From Acarospora socialis (lineage: Eukaryota; Ascomycota; Lecanoromycetes; Acarosporales; Acarosporaceae), in NCBI GenBank assembly GCA_025617375.2, contig JAMYGW020000008.1, positions 1,116,001 through 1,180,000 of the forward strand: 64,000 bases of DNA, given 5' to 3'. The notes below the pieces were generated by a model that saw only the letters and a program-made list of their open reading frames with translations, did no database searches and was not told where the DNA came from. Shown here in pieces: positions 31,839-44,485 of this stretch. How positions within the stretch are numbered: position 1 is the first letter of the stretch; every line of letters starts with the position of its first letter. Position numbers and translations under genes: made by a program.

Positions 31839-34800
31839 TCATACACCCGTATAAACTTCCGTAGTCGCACCGTGCGCCTGCGTGTCCTTCCCCTTCCTCT
31901 TCCCACCAAAACCTCTAACCTTCCCGGCGCCCTGCTGCCACCAGCCCCTGATCTTCTCCACGACTTTGAGCTTCGTATACCTCACATTCGAAAGTCCCGC
32001 CGTGCCGTCCTCGCTTGGATTGCTGGTCCTCCTACTGGCCCGTGACCGGTTTATAACGGACCTCGTCATATTGCGGTCCATAGCTCTCGCCTCATCCGTC
32101 GAGGTGCCTCTCGAAGCCGGGAGTTTAGCTTTGAGCTCGGATAGTCGTTTACGGATACTGCCCTTCTGCTGCGTCTGAGAACTGTCATCGGAGAAGAAGC
32201 TTTGCACCTCGACGGGGTGGAAGACGGGGGACAGGAGCGAGGGATTGGTGATTCCGGAGGTGGCGGGACGGAAGGTCGGAGTGCCGATGGCGAGGCTGGG
32301 AGTGGGGAGCGAGTCGGAACTTGTGCTGGTTCTCGTGCTGCTAATGAGGTGTCCGAAGCGGCGTTTGCGTGTTGGGTGGCAGCTGCTGAATGATACAGAT
32401 GGCGACCCCGTTCGCTTGTGCGGTTCCGCCTTCTCGAAGACGGCGGTCCTGTTGACCTTCGATGCTCTCGAGACTTTGAGCTTGAATTTAGGTGGCTTCT
32501 CGTGGCGCTGTTGGCTATGTGTGACGGGTGCCGGCATGCGGACGTCAATTGATGGATGTCGGTCCGTCCATGGGTAACTCTCCTCAAAGTTCCAGGGCTG
32601 CGAACCGGAAAGAGATGCGTCAGACTTACGATTAGCCCGGATCTTTACCCTATATCTTGTTGCGGATCCTGCTTTGCCGACTTGTACTAGCGGAGTAGGA
32701 TCTACTATGCCAGGAGCTGCGGACTCGAGCTCGGGCTTAGCAACATTCGAGGCTTGTGCGAGATCTGGAGCTAGTGGAACGAATGAGTATGGTAGGTTAG
32801 TCGGCATAACTGAGGTCGGTGGTGAGATTGATCTGAACGAGGTATCTGCTGGTAATTGCAAGAGATCTTCATTTGCAGACTCATCGTTGGTCAGGTGTCC
32901 AGGACTGTCGGCCTGGCCTGGATATAGACTTCCTACGTTGGCTGTCAGGAGTTCCAGCCCTTGTGTCATGGGAGTTGTAGCCCGGTTGCTCCAACCAGGT
33001 GACTTATCTGACATGTTGTGGCCAACTGACACAGCTTCCACAGCGGCAGAATTACCAACATCAGGCGTGGCATTGATCTCAGTTCCATGACCAGACCGTT
33101 TCACCAGCTTTCCGGCAGGCGGGGTGGTACTTACCAATGAACTTTTCGAGGCACTGAATTCGTTGGGGTCGGGCACATCTCTCTCGCCTACAGTGGCAAG
33201 CTTCATCATCCGGCTCAAGGACCGGATAGACAAACGAGATGTCGGGCGCTTAAGCGTCGATAAACTTGCCTTCGATCCAAGTTGGGTGTTTGGATTAATA
33301 GTGCTGAACCTCTCCGCAGCCTCTTCTGTGGCTTTGATGGTGTCAGCCGAATCGGTCAATCCCTCGTCGACTGACAGTATCTTGCTAAACTTGCTCTGCG
33401 AGGACAGAGAGCGCCGGGGCACTGGTGCATGGATATTCGGAATTCCAGCTCCTCCGACCCCACTCAGGACCATAGAGTGCTCTCTAGGCTCGTCTCGAGA
33501 TTCTCCCGGCTGGCCAGCCAGATCCACGAGGCTGAAATCAAGTGATGGGATCTTCCAGCCTTGAGGTTGGAAATAGTCGGATGAAGCAACTTGAAGGGGC
33601 CATGGCTCCGTGATAAGTCCCCGGTTGGCCTCTTCTAAATCCATGGGAGACTCGGGAACAGCTGAAGATTGATACAAAGAAATCAAAGAAGATGAGATGC
33701 CCAAGTTCTCTGGATTGGAAGAACTTGTACTAATGAAGGAAACATCCCTCGAGCGAGAGACAATAGGAATTTCTGGACTTTCCTGCACGACTGTGCCAAA
33801 GCTGCCGCTCCTGAGAATCCTGGTATCTACCCACTGGTTATTAAAATTCCTTGTGTGGTAATCCGAGGAGGGCTCTATATCTTCAGGATCCATTCTTGGG
33901 ACGTCCACACCAGAGCCCGTTTCTGGCTCTTGGACACGCTTCTCGTTGTCAGCGTTCTCGGCCTGGGTTGCATGCGGTCCTCCTGATAATAAATTAAGGT
34001 CTTGTGAAGGTCGAGGACCGTAGCCAGTATGCGTTTGGGTAAGTTCTGTCTCTCGCACTGTAGGTCCCCAGAGCTTGTATCGCACGCTTGGCAGCCGATC
34101 TTCCGGGATCGTCTGGTCAACAAGTGGCACGGATGATTCACAGAGTTTGACACCACGGCAAGCGCCCTGTTCCTCAAAGGCTTCCGAGTAGTCATAGTAC
34201 CTTGGCTGTTGCGTTGTGGGGGCTCCGCTTGCCTGGCCACCGGTAGTCACGGTGTTCTGTTCTGAAAGTGGTGGGCCCAGGAAATCATGACCTAGTGGAT
34301 GTATATACTTCGGCGTCCTGGTTGGTAGAGGTGGTGTCCTTGTTCCACGATGCTTGGTCCTCTCATGTGGTAGCTTGAATGGTAGAAAAGGCATAGACTG
34401 GTTGTAATCGGACGTAAAACCTCCAGGGACACGTCTCCCAGCGTAGAGCGACGAAGGCGAGGAGGTACGCAAGCTTGGCCCGCGATCTAGTCCGTTTGCT
34501 GCCCTGGGATCAGAGCCATTGTACTGGCTGATGGCTGGAGAAGATGGTCGGAAGCCCGGTCGTTTCAATCTAGTTGGGTATGCAAAGGGCGACCGAGGTC
34601 GCACTAGGTGTGGTTCACCAAAGTCCTTGAGGCTAACGTTGGACGGATAATTCGAAATACTATAGCTTGTTCGAGAGCTCTGCGTCAATGAGTACGACCT
34701 GTTAACATACTTATGATCATAGTTGCTTAGATTCTGAGATGTAGCTGGTGATGGTGTACTACAACCTCCTCCATGTATGGAAGCAGATCTTGAGAGTACC

Positions 34801-35141
34801 TTGTCTTTGGATACAAGCGAAGCACCGGGTCTCCTTTCCGGGTGGACTTGGTAGCGTGAACGTGTCCTGCGAAAACCATGACCGTGGTGGTTCACCAGCC
34901 CACTGAAGCCGTCTGGCCTGCGTGAAGAGTCGCTCCTAACGGGATGAGGTATCCGACTTGGTCTAAATGCAAGACCTCCAACATCTCCAATCTCTGTTGT
35001 GGTCTTGAGCATAGACTGGAGAGGATCCGGCGCCGATGCTTTCACAGCCCTTTTGTCCGAACGGTGGCTTGCATCTTCGCTTCGGACACTCCTCGAGCGA
35101 TTTCTGCTGATGTGGTTATGAGGAAGCTCTGTCAAAGGCAT
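31839..35141 (-). CDS. Long Ser/Pro/Arg-rich fungal protein, unknown function
   Basis: Single-exon protein of 1100 aa that I do not recognise. Composition is dominated by Ser, Pro, Arg and Thr with many short basic-Ser-Pro patches (RRTSNPS, RPRSPF), so most of it should be disordered and a likely target of proline-directed kinases. A few segments look more ordered: RYYDYSEAFEEQG near residue 317, WVDTRILRSGSFGTVVQESP near 445, and the C-terminus, where KLKVVEKIRGWWQQGAGK precedes a Lys/Gly/Arg-rich tail. That last helix is basic and aromatic and could lie on a membrane. The start is the ATG at 35141 (MPLTELP); the open frame upstream has only a TTG. No enzyme motif is visible. Confidence 0.7.
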   Translation of the reverse strand: MPLTELPHNHISRNRSRSVRSEDASHRSDKRAVKASAPDPLQSMLKTTTEIGDVGGLAFRPSRIPHPVRSDSSRRPDGFSGLVNHHGHGFRRTRSRYQVHPERRPGASLVSKDKVLSRSASIHGGGCSTPSPATSQNLSNYDHKYVNRSYSLTQSSRTSYSISNYPSNVSLKDFGEPHLVRPRSPFAYPTRLKRPGFRPSSPAISQYNGSDPRAANGLDRGPSLRTSSPSSLYAGRRVPGGFTSDYNQSMPFLPFKLPHERTKHRGTRTPPLPTRTPKYIHPLGHDFLGPPLSEQNTVTTGGQASGAPTTQQPRYYDYSEAFEEQGACRGVKLCESSVPLVDQTIPEDRLPSVRYKLWGPTVRETELTQTHTGYGPRPSQDLNLLSGGPHATQAENADNEKRVQEPETGSGVDVPRMDPEDIEPSSDYHTRNFNNQWVDTRILRSGSFGTVVQESPEIPIVSRSRDVSFISTSSSNPENLGISSSLISLYQSSAVPESPMDLEEANRGLITEPWPLQVASSDYFQPQGWKIPSLDFSLVDLAGQPGESRDEPREHSMVLSGVGGAGIPNIHAPVPRRSLSSQSKFSKILSVDEGLTDSADTIKATEEAAERFSTINPNTQLGSKASLSTLKRPTSRLSIRSLSRMMKLATVGERDVPDPNEFSASKSSLVSTTPPAGKLVKRSGHGTEINATPDVGNSAAVEAVSVGHNMSDKSPGWSNRATTPMTQGLELLTANVGSLYPGQADSPGHLTNDESANEDLLQLPADTSFRSISPPTSVMPTNLPYSFVPLAPDLAQASNVAKPELESAAPGIVDPTPLVQVGKAGSATRYRVKIRANRKSDASLSGSQPWNFEESYPWTDRHPSIDVRMPAPVTHSQQRHEKPPKFKLKVSRASKVNRTAVFEKAEPHKRTGSPSVSFSSCHPTRKRRFGHLISSTRTSTSSDSLPTPSLAIGTPTFRPATSGITNPSLLSPVFHPVEVQSFFSDDSSQTQQKGSIRKRLSELKAKLPASRGTSTDEARAMDRNMTRSVINRSRASRRTSNPSEDGTAGLSNVRYTKLKVVEKIRGWWQQGAGKVRGFGGKRKGKDTQAHGATTEVYTGV

Positions 35142-35820
35142 TGTGTGGGAAAACCGTTCCTCTCCCAATTAAAGTCAATTGAAGCTTTCGAGAAAAGCTT
35201 CCGAAGCACGCGTCTGCGCTTAGTCAGACACACGTGGCTATTAGCAGTTTGAGCCAGCCTATTTGAGCCTAGTATAGTTCTAGGTCGTAAATGAATGCTA
35301 ATACGGAGTAGTTCCATGGCGCACTCCAAACCATCGAGGTCTCCATGAATCTGTCAAGAATCAAAGGAGATTCATTTACAAGATAGGCCTAGACTTGGGA
35401 GTACTTCACCCACACATTGTCTTGGTGCACAACGGCATTCATTTACGACCTGGAACCATATATCGTAGGTAAGAGCGGCGGGGCGCTCCTTCACGGTGAT
35501 CAATTACAACGTTTGAGAAGCTATAAGAGTGAGAGACGCTTGTCGGTGTGGACATTACTCGTAGCTATATGGCTAAACTAAACCAAGAGCTACAGACTAG
35601 CTACATCTGCATCTCGAGAAGGAAAATATAAGAAGAAAAGCAAGATTCTCGCAACTGTCCTGGTGTCGTTTAAGCCCGAACACCAACAAATGCAAGACCA
35701 ACAATAATGCAACGCTTTGCGGCACCAAAAGCAACATGGCCGCTCTCCGAGAGATATAGGCAAGGGAAAGCACAAGTCAAACACCATACAAGCGCTGTAC
35801 ATTACACCGTCCTGTGCAGC
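35142..35820. other. Intergenic between tandem minus-strand genes
   Basis: A 679-bp gap holding the promoter of the disordered-protein gene and the 3' flank of the RecQ gene. I see no gene. Confidence 0.6.
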
Positions 35821-38800
35821 TCATGTAGGCATCATTCCAATCCCACCGCCGGAAGAAAAGCCCGAACCCCCACCCCGTCTAATAGACCCTGCGTTGAAAC
35901 CATTAGAGCTGGCGTTGCTGGTCCTGTTGCTGTTGGCCTTCTTTCTCCTCGCTGTTCCGCCAGCGTTCTTGCCTTTGGAGAAGCCACCTGATCCTTTGCG
36001 ACCGCCTTGCTTGGAGCCACCCCGGAACGTGCTTCGTGCTGCACCACGAAAGTTGGCATTCCCTGCGCGTGCACCAACCCGACTACCCGACGCGCGAGTT
36101 TGGGGCTGAGCGCGTGAAGCTGTACCCGGTGCTATGGTTTGTACTTGCGAGACTGCGCTTCCATCAGATATCGGGGCCGATAACTCATGAGAAAGGGCAC
36201 ATACATTGTGCATTGAAAGCATCGACCTCGGGAGCAGCTTGAAAGTAGGAACTTCGTTCTTCCTGCGATGCCATACTTTCATCTAGGTCGTCGAAATCTC
36301 CATAGTCCTCGTCACCCTCGTCGCTGCTAATGTTAATCACGTTCTGGTGGTTAGGGTCTTGAGGCCTGTCTTCATTCGCACGCATCATGTTCTTGTAGAC
36401 GTTCTCCGCATTGCGGATTAACTTTAGAAACCTCTTCCCGTAACGATTTACCTTGTCTGGATCGATATCCCGGATCTCCAACAGTTCGCTTTCATCTGTC
36501 CGACATAAGCCTGGGCCCTAGATCAAAGGTGTGCAACTTACCTTTGGGGAAATTGATTGCCATCTCTCGAAGGATGCTATCGGTGAATGGCTGTGCTCGA
36601 AGACTTCGGTCGATCATGACCTAAAATGGTAAGCATCGGGCAAGTGAGTTTGAGAGGAATGACAAACCTTCTCGCACTCCCGCTTCGCAATAGCCATAAA
36701 CCCATCCACCACGACGCGATGAGATGGATTGAGCCTTTCAAGTTTGCGGTCTACCGTGATTGGAGGTCCCAGCAGCCTCTTCCTTCCGCTCTTGACAACT
36801 CCAGCTTCACGAATTGGCTCAAACGCATCCTCGTCATCTTCTTCGGATTCTTCAGCAAGATTTCCATCATTATCTGAGATAACAAAATCATCGCGTTCGT
36901 ATCCGTTGCTATGCAGTTCAACGTCCACTCTCCTCATATCTGCTCGTGCATTGCGCCTTCGAGAAGCGGCTTGAACAGGGGACGAGACATTTGTGGATTG
37001 TGGAAAGTCTTGCCGGGAAGCAGCTACACCGGTCCCGCGAGCTTTAACGGGTTTTTTGGCTCCCTTAGTCTTCCCGTTGGGAGATGTGCGAATCTGAATC
37101 TTGAGCCGTCTCCTACCAGAAGTGAAGTCTGCGTGGTTGCTCCCCAGCTATATAAAATTAGCTTAGTACTCGCAGTCGGACCCGCATCGTCAACTCACAT
37201 GCACATATTGTGAAGGCCATCCAGCCTTGTTCACAACGTTATGCTCAGCTATCGCATCCTCACTAAGTAGGCGATAAAAGAGGCGTTCGATCTCGCCACG
37301 ATCGAGATCCGCACCTGCACCGTACTCTGGGAGCCGAGTATGATCTGCATCAACAATCTTCTTGGTCTTGCTACCACGAAATACATCGACACAATGCAAG
37401 AGTGTTACATTCTCTCGCTCTAGGTGCTTGACCAGTTTGACGGCCGAGACCGCGTAGTCGGTGAAGTCCCGACTCTCAAAGGAACTGGTAGAATTGCAAT
37501 TGTCGCAGCCTCCGTTGCAGTTTTCACGGTCAAATGGCTCATTGAAATAGAGAAGCACCTGGACTCTCCTGCAGTCACTCTTGTTCTCACAAAATTGGAC
37601 GACGTTTCGAAGCATCTTTCGCTGGCGCTCCTTTTGCTCCCAGCTGCCCTCGCCATCGTCTATCATACGCTTCAAAGCACTGGTATCCTGGTAACCGTAA
37701 TATAGATAGCATCCCGAGCGTTTACCGTCCCGACCCGCACGTCCAGTCTCCTGGTAGTAACCTTCCAAGCTTTTCGGGATAGTATGGTGAATAACAAAAC
37801 GGACATCTGGCTTATCAATCCCCATCCCAAAGGCAATCGTAGCAACTATGACATGGTACTGGCCAGCCTGCCATTGTTTCTGAATGGATGTCTTCTCTCG
37901 AGGTTCCATACCTGCATGGTAATGATGAGCCTTGATGCCGTGCTCCTTACGTAACTTTTCAGCGATGTCCTCGCAGTTCTGGCGCGACAAACAGTACACA
38001 ATCCCTGATTGACCCTTATATGTAGATTTAATAGTATCTGCCATGCTCTCCAGAACGTCTTTGGCTTTGCCCTTACTTCGAACTTCATAGGTCAGATTTG
38101 GCCGATTGAAACTCTGTGTGAAGATATCACATCCTGTGATGCCAAGGTTGTGAATGACGTCCACTTTGACATTCTCTGTGGCTGTAGCGGTCAGAGCCAT
38201 GGCTGGCACTCCACGAAACTGCTGCCGCACTCCACCCAAGAGCTTGTAGTCAGGTCGGAAGTCGTGGCCCCATTGACTAACGCAATGGGCTTCGTCAATA
38301 ACCATGCGGGCGAATTTTCCGCGACGATGGAGATCTTTGAAAGCGTTGACTATGGCTTGGCTTTTGCTTATCATTTCTGGTGTGACGTAGAGCAATTGAA
38401 CGAATTGCTCCACGTTAGGATGCCTCAAACTCTCCATGATCAAACGACGATGTTCTGCTGTTACCTCGCTGTGTATCAGGAAAGCCTGAATCTTCAGCTT
38501 CTGCAAGTGATCAACCTGATCCTGCATTAGGCTCAAGAGTGGGGATATGACAATAGTGACCCCGCGAGTGCGTCCAGAGCTGATGATCGAAGGAAGTTGA
38601 TAGCAAAGTGATTTTCCCCCGCCAGTTGGCATAAGAACGAACGCGTCCTTTCCAGCCAGCGTTGCATTGATGGCTTCAAGCTGATTCTGTCGAAAGCCAC
38701 GAAGATGGAAGCGCTCTTTCATCGCAGCTTTGACATCGCGCGACCATGGATGCTGCAGCAACATGGATGAAGTAGGCGCAGGCTTCGACGAAAGGATTGA

Positions 38801-41683
38801 AGGCTTAGGAGGCTGTGATCGCAGCTCGTTACCAGATGTCTCCGCAAAGATCGCTCGGCTGCCAGAGGTAGACTCGGCATCGCAGAGAGTTGGTCGACTT
38901 TCGAGTGTCTCAGCAAACTCAAGCATATCCTCGTCATCGTCATATTGATCGTAATCGTCAGCTTCCTCATCTTGCCTAATTGGACTACCCATAGTGCGGC
39001 TGTAGAAGGCCTCCTCATCGTCATCGATGTCTGGCTCATGCTCTTGTACATTCTGATTCCCATATTCCAATGTCTCCTGATACGACAATGATTTATCATA
39101 CTCGGCTACAGCAATGCCTCCACTTATACATCCTTGCTCCAACCTTAGACCATTGCGGGCGGTGGGAAGCCGATGTGTCGTTCTCGACTCATCTGCACGG
39201 ATTTGCTCCCGATTTGGAGTTGAAGGTTGTCTTAGCCTTCGTTTGGAGGGGGAGAAGTATGTGTTCATATCGGTAGGGTCCGGTGGAGGTGTGGAAACCC
39301 GCATTCGATCTTTGCGACGTGCTTGACTGTTTGTATTTTCTTTTGTTGGTGAGCCCAAAACCGGGTGATTAGTTGTCGCCCTCGCGGCAGCCATTGAGAC
39401 TTTTGATTGTGTGACAGGAATTCCTCGATCCACTTGTGTCTGTTTCACATATTGTGTCTGAGCAAGAGCACTAGACCGAGAGGACGCATCACGGTCCGGT
39501 AAGAAGTCCCCAGCATGGTCTAAAACCTGAGTAGACTGTACAACAACATCCGGGCCCCGTGCAAAGCGTGTTCCACTGCGGCTTTCACGATCCGAACTTT
39601 GCGATGACACTAGGCCTGAGGGGTTCCAAGCTGCCTCAGTCAATAGTTTACTGATATTTAGCTTCGCTTGGGTAAGACTTTGTGCAATGAATTTACTTTG
39701 TTCAAGCTCATTGCTGTATGCAGACATATCAGCGTCTTCTTCGATCGCAGCAATCATCTTTCTCTTCAAATCCTCCTTCCTTTCAGATAATCCCTCGTAT
39801 TCTTCTCTCGCGTGCACTAGACCATTGACAGCCAGAATTTGACGGCTGAGTGTTGCGGCCTGCTCGGTGAGCTCTGGAGAAGCCTCCGGGCCTTCAAGTA
39901 AAGAGTTATAGACCGCCTCTGCATTAGATCGTCTCTTAGCTTGGAGCCCTTCTAGATATCTTTGGAGCGTGGAAGGTTCGATGGAAAGAAATGATTGGAC
40001 AGAAGCCTTCTGAGCCTCATCGAGGTATGACCCCGATATTTGTTGGAGCATCGGCTCCTTCCTTTGGTTGCTGGAGGCCATTTTTGTTGGAGAATCTCGC
40101 TGGAAAGGAGACGGTGCGCCGATCTTGCTTGGAGCCTGTCGTTCGACTGCATTCGGTCGGGTCCCAGATTCCTCTGTTTCTCCGTTGCCAATATGATGCG
40201 TATTTCTAGTAGACATATCTGCTGCTGTTTCTCGTACAGTGGGTAGAGTGGGGTATGGCGGCATCTTAGTAGTGCTTGTTTGAAACTCCTCTTTCTTCTG
40301 GAATCCTTGCTCGGATATTGACTCCATGTTAGCTTCTTCTTCTTCGTCATCCTCGGAGTCAGCCACAAAGCGCTTCCGAGTCTTTCTTGGGCTCCGCTGG
40401 TTCTGACTGCACGTGGGCGATGTTTGTGTGGGCCGGAAGACCTCCGCCGATACTTTTTGTGAACTCTGGGACCGATGCGGCTGTTTTAGCATACGGGCTT
40501 CGCTTTGCGTACAAGCAGCCACGGTCTGACTGGTCATAGCCGCTTCCGGACTATCCGCTACTTGTGCATCCAATCTTGATTCGCTGCCGGAAGGAACTCG
40601 ACTCATGGATTTTCTTTTGCGAGTCTCTGTCCGGATTCGGGTTTCTGTAACACTATATTCCTCCTCGGTGAAGCCAAGGTCCTTCTGCGAGAGCTCGACG
40701 TCTGATGAAGGAATTGAGATGTCACCTCCGGCGGGAGCAGCAATGCGCTTTGCCTGCGATTGTTCGGGGTTTGTAGAGTACGGCGGTGGTGCCTCGTCCG
40801 AATAAGACTCTATGGCCACAAATCCAGCAGACGGGAGTCGTGGCCCGGTCCTACCCCTACGTGGCGTCGCCCCCCCAGGATGATCCATCTGAACTCTAGT
40901 ATCAGACTCGATTTCCTCACTTTTACGCTTTCGGCCTCGCTTCTTCAATGGTTCCTGGCGCGACGCAGAGTCCTCCCTCCATATAGGTCTAGATTCACCG
41001 AAAGCTTCCAGAGTGCCTGAAGAGGACGTTTGGACGTCAGGTTCTCCTGTAAGATCGACAGCATCCACAGTCAATGTAGGCATACTCCTTGTCGATTGCC
41101 CTATTATGCGATGTTGGGAACGAGACGGTGAAGGTTGTGGTTTGTTAGGAGCCGGTTCTGCCTGGGCCTGCTTTAACTTTGAAGGAGTACCTTAAAGCAC
41201 CCCTGTCAGCGATTGGACATTCAGCAAAACTGAGAAAAAACATGAAGGCTCACCCAGTGGTTCAGTACGGAACTGAGCATTGTATACATCTCGAATTGGC
41301 CTACGAGTACTGCCAGTCTCCGTCGCTACCGGGGAAGGCAGTTGAATTGGTATATTTTGGCTTAGAAGGTGCTTCTTCGCCGCCGACTTCGGTCCAGACT
41401 GCAGTCGAGCCATAGGTTGCGCTTCATGAAAAGTGTGGCTCGTATCAAGGAGCTGAATTCGAGGACCAGAGTCTAGACGATCTGTTTCCCCTGTCGTTCC
41501 TAAAGCGTCAATCTCAAGATTAGGTAGTCCCTCCTGCGTCGCAACGAAATCCGCAGTTTGGTCGTCAAGGAAGCCGGCCGTTGAAGAGTCTGTGATGACA
41601 GGCACAGACGAGCCAGGTGGCGGTTTGGAAGGTTTCGAAATACACAGCCAAGAAAGATGCTCACTGAGATTGTTTTTAGTCAT
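35821..41683 (-). CDS. RecQ DNA helicase (BLM/Sgs1/QDE-3 type)
   Basis: 3'-5' DNA helicase of the BLM/Sgs1 group, about 1867 aa. It unwinds recombination and replication intermediates; its Neurospora homologue QDE-3 also acts in RNA silencing (quelling). Six exons: 41254-41683, 37199-41190, 36668-37147, 36542-36620, 36205-36495, 35821-36152. It begins MTKNNLSEHLSWL, the usual start in fungi. Residues 150-990 are acidic and disordered. The helicase follows with VLMPTGGGKSLCYQ (Walker A), VIDEAHCVSQWGHDFRPDY (DEAH) and YYQETGRAGRDG (motif VI), then the RQC zinc site (CRRVQV..C.GGCDNC), and an HRDC domain (VDGFMAIAKRECEKVMIDRS to DKVNRYGKRFLKLI) split by introns. The tail is Gly/Arg/Ser-rich (FRGGSKQGGRK). 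For the last intron two acceptors are in frame; I used 36153, the alternative is about ten codons... nearer the stop. Confidence 0.93.
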
Positions 41684-42107
41684 GGAGTCCCATTGCTGCC
41701 TTTTGACAGGCACTCCACGAATGTTATGGTGGATGCACTGGAGGGCTTGTGCGGCGGTGGGGTGGACGTGTCGTCTAATTTGTGCAGTGACGCGACTCAA
41801 CCACGAAGATCACCTGACTAGCAACAGAACAATCTTTTTCTTATTCTAATAATAATTTTATCTTACATACTACACCAGAAACATCTTGTGCAAAATGATG
41901 GCGTAAATTTCAGGATCTGAATCAAGCCCTGATACGTCATTCTACGTTGACAATTTTTGGTTTGAGATTAATCTACTAAAATCTCAACCAAGATAACCCT
42001 AGAATATTAGTGACCGTATATAAGAGGTATCTGAGGACACAGAAAACTTATCTGTTTGTCTGCGCAACTTCTTGAAAAACTCAATAGCCTCGCAACTTGA
42101 GTTTAGT
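41684..42107. promoter_or_regulatory. Shared divergent promoter, RecQ / KEL3-like
   Basis: A 424-bp gap between divergent ATGs. It is AT-rich at 41830-41870 and has an imperfect hairpin at 41957-41991: TTGAGATT (41962-41969) pairs with AATCTCAA (41980-41987), and the stem extends by four more pairs after a one-base bulge. No gene is seen. Confidence 0.45.
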
Positions 42108-44485
42108 ATGGGGAAGAAAGACAAGAAGTCAAAAACTGCGGAACAAAAAGCCCGTGTGGCAGCCAAGCAGACGAAGAAAGCGGCACAGAAAGAGAAGAAG
42201 ACCAAAACCAAGGGACGGGAAGGGGATGGCAGTGATGCCGAAGATGTAGACCTCGATGCAGTCCTTGCGGAGTATGCGAAGCAGGTAGGGCAAGGCCTCT
42301 TTGTGTTCTAGGAAAATGCATTTGCCCTAATGCTCTGATCTCTCGTCTGTTTCTCGTTCTTTCTTTTAGCACACGGTTCAACTTACGACACTCTATGAGT
42401 TTTTTTGGAGGGGTATTCGAGAGTTCAAACTTCTACTGCTGACAAATTATCATTCTAGCAAGCCCAGTTTCTGAAAGTCACAGAAGTCTCCTGCGAGCCA
42501 CCGTCACCTCGTTCATCAGCTACCATCATCGGCTCGCCTTCCAGCAGAAACGAGCTCTTTCTGTTCGGCGGCGAGTACTACAACGGTGCCCTTGCAACTT
42601 TCTACAATGATCTGTACATATACCTAATCGACCGTGACGAATGGCGTCTTGTCACTAGCCCTAACAGTCCTTTACCGAGAAGTGGACATGCTTGGTGCCG
42701 CGGGGAAAATACAGGGGGCATTTACCTGTTCGGAGGTAAGAGAAACTTCGTTAGCCTTGTCAGTATGGATGTTTTTGGGTCTCTTACACGTTACAGGAGA
42801 GTTCTCTTCGCCAAAACAGGGGACTTTCTATCATTACAACGATTTCTGGCGCCTCGATCCATCGACGAGGGAGTGGGAGCGCCTTGAAACCAAAGGTAAA
42901 GCACCACCAGCGAGGAGCGGCCATCGGATGGTGTCTTACAAGGTCAGTACCCCAGAGTCATCGACGGCTTCTGTAGCGTACCCTTCGCTTGAAGTATTTC
43001 ATGGGAAAGCTTCATGGACTGACTGCAACGGATCTGTGCCCATAGAATTATATAATTTTATTCGGTGGCTTTCAAGACACCTCGCAGCAGACGAAATATT
43101 TGCAGGATCTCTGGATCTATAATTGTCAGAACTTTGTATGGCATAATCCGGTCCTGCCACCAGCTACACAGAAGCCAGACGCTAGGTCATCGTTCTCATT
43201 CCTTCCCCACGAAGGAGGAGCGGTGATATATGGCGGCTACTCGCGAGTCAAAGCAACCGTGATGGCTGGCAAGCAAACGAAAGGGGCCAATCAGGGAACG
43301 CAGACCGTCTTGAAACCCATTATACATCAAGACACATGGTTCTTGCGGATTGTGCAAGCTCCGACGGACGGGCCAGGGGTTGCGCCGGCAGTCAGATGGG
43401 AGCGTAGAAAACGACCAGCCAACCCACCGAACCCCGCCCGTGCTGGTGCGACCATGGCTTACCATAAGGGGCGAGGGATCCTATTCGGCGGAGTTCACGA
43501 TGTTGAAGAGAGCGAAGAAGGAATCGAGAGCGAATTCTTTGATTCGCTCTACGCATGGAATGTTGACCGTAATCGGTTCTTCCAATTAACATTGCGTCGG
43601 CCCAGAACAGCAGGTAAGAAGCAACTTGTGTCCGGGAGGATGGGAGGTCGTAGAGGGAAGGGAAAGGCAGATGAGGAAGATCTCTTGCGTAATCTCGCAG
43701 CATTGCAGTCCAAAGGCTCGATTTCAGAAGTCCAGGACATTGAGATGACACAACAACCGGATGATGAGGCAGCTCTGCAGACGAAACCGACCAAGGAGGT
43801 CACCATGCAAATGCCGCATCCCAGATTCAATGCTCAGCTGGCCGTTCAGGATGATGTTTTGTATATACTTGGAGGGACTTTCGAAAGGGGCGATAGAGAG
43901 TATACTTTTGACGAGATGTGGGCAGTCGATTTGGGAAAGCTTGACGGGGTGAAGAAAATCTACAGGAGAGAGCTTGAGAATTGGGAAGGTAGCGAGGCTG
44001 AAGACAGCGAGGACGACGAGGACATGGATACCGAATCAGAAGACGAAGGCAACACGGGAGACACAACAATGGAGGATGGTTCTTTGACCGAGCAAACTTC
44101 GTTGAAGGCCCCAGTTGCAGCAATCGAAGACGGAAACCCAGCTACAACTGCAGGTTTGGACGAGACAGCATCAGATGCAGAGTCGGCATTGTCCGATTCT
44201 CGTCCACATCCTCGACCATTCGAAAACCTTCGAGATTTCTACACTCGAACTTCAGACGCTTGGCAAAACATTCTTCTCGATGAGCAAAAGAAGGGTGATT
44301 CCTCGGTTGATAACTCGGTCAAAGAGCTCAGGAAGCGAGCCTTTGACTTGGCAGAGGTGAAGTGGTGGGATTGTAGAGAGGAAATTCGCGCCCTTGAAGA
44401 TGAACAGGAAGAAGCTGGCATTGGCGAGGTGGTTAGTCTTGCTGACAGAAGCAGCGGTGTAGGTGCTACTAGTCGGCGCCGATAG
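42108..44485 (+). CDS. KEL3: Kelch-repeat protein, KEL3/KLHDC4-like
   Basis: Four exons, 42108-42284, 42459-42735, 42797-42942 and 43046-44485, give 679 aa. It opens with a lysine-rich stretch (MGKKDKKSKTAEQKAR), then LDAVLAEYAKQ-QAQFLKVTE at the first join. Six kelch blades are visible, each with its double glycine: LFLFGGEYYNG, IYLFGGEFSS, IILFGGFQD, AVIYGGYSR, GILFGGVHD and LYILGGTFERG. After a long acidic linker comes the C-terminal DUF4110 domain (FENLRDFYTRTSDAWQNIL to KWWDCREEIRALEDEQEEAG). This domain order is that of yeast Kel3 and human KLHDC4, cytosolic proteins of poorly known role. Intron 1 is 174 nt, longer than its neighbours; the others are 61 and 103 nt. Divergent from the RecQ gene. 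Confidence 0.93.
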
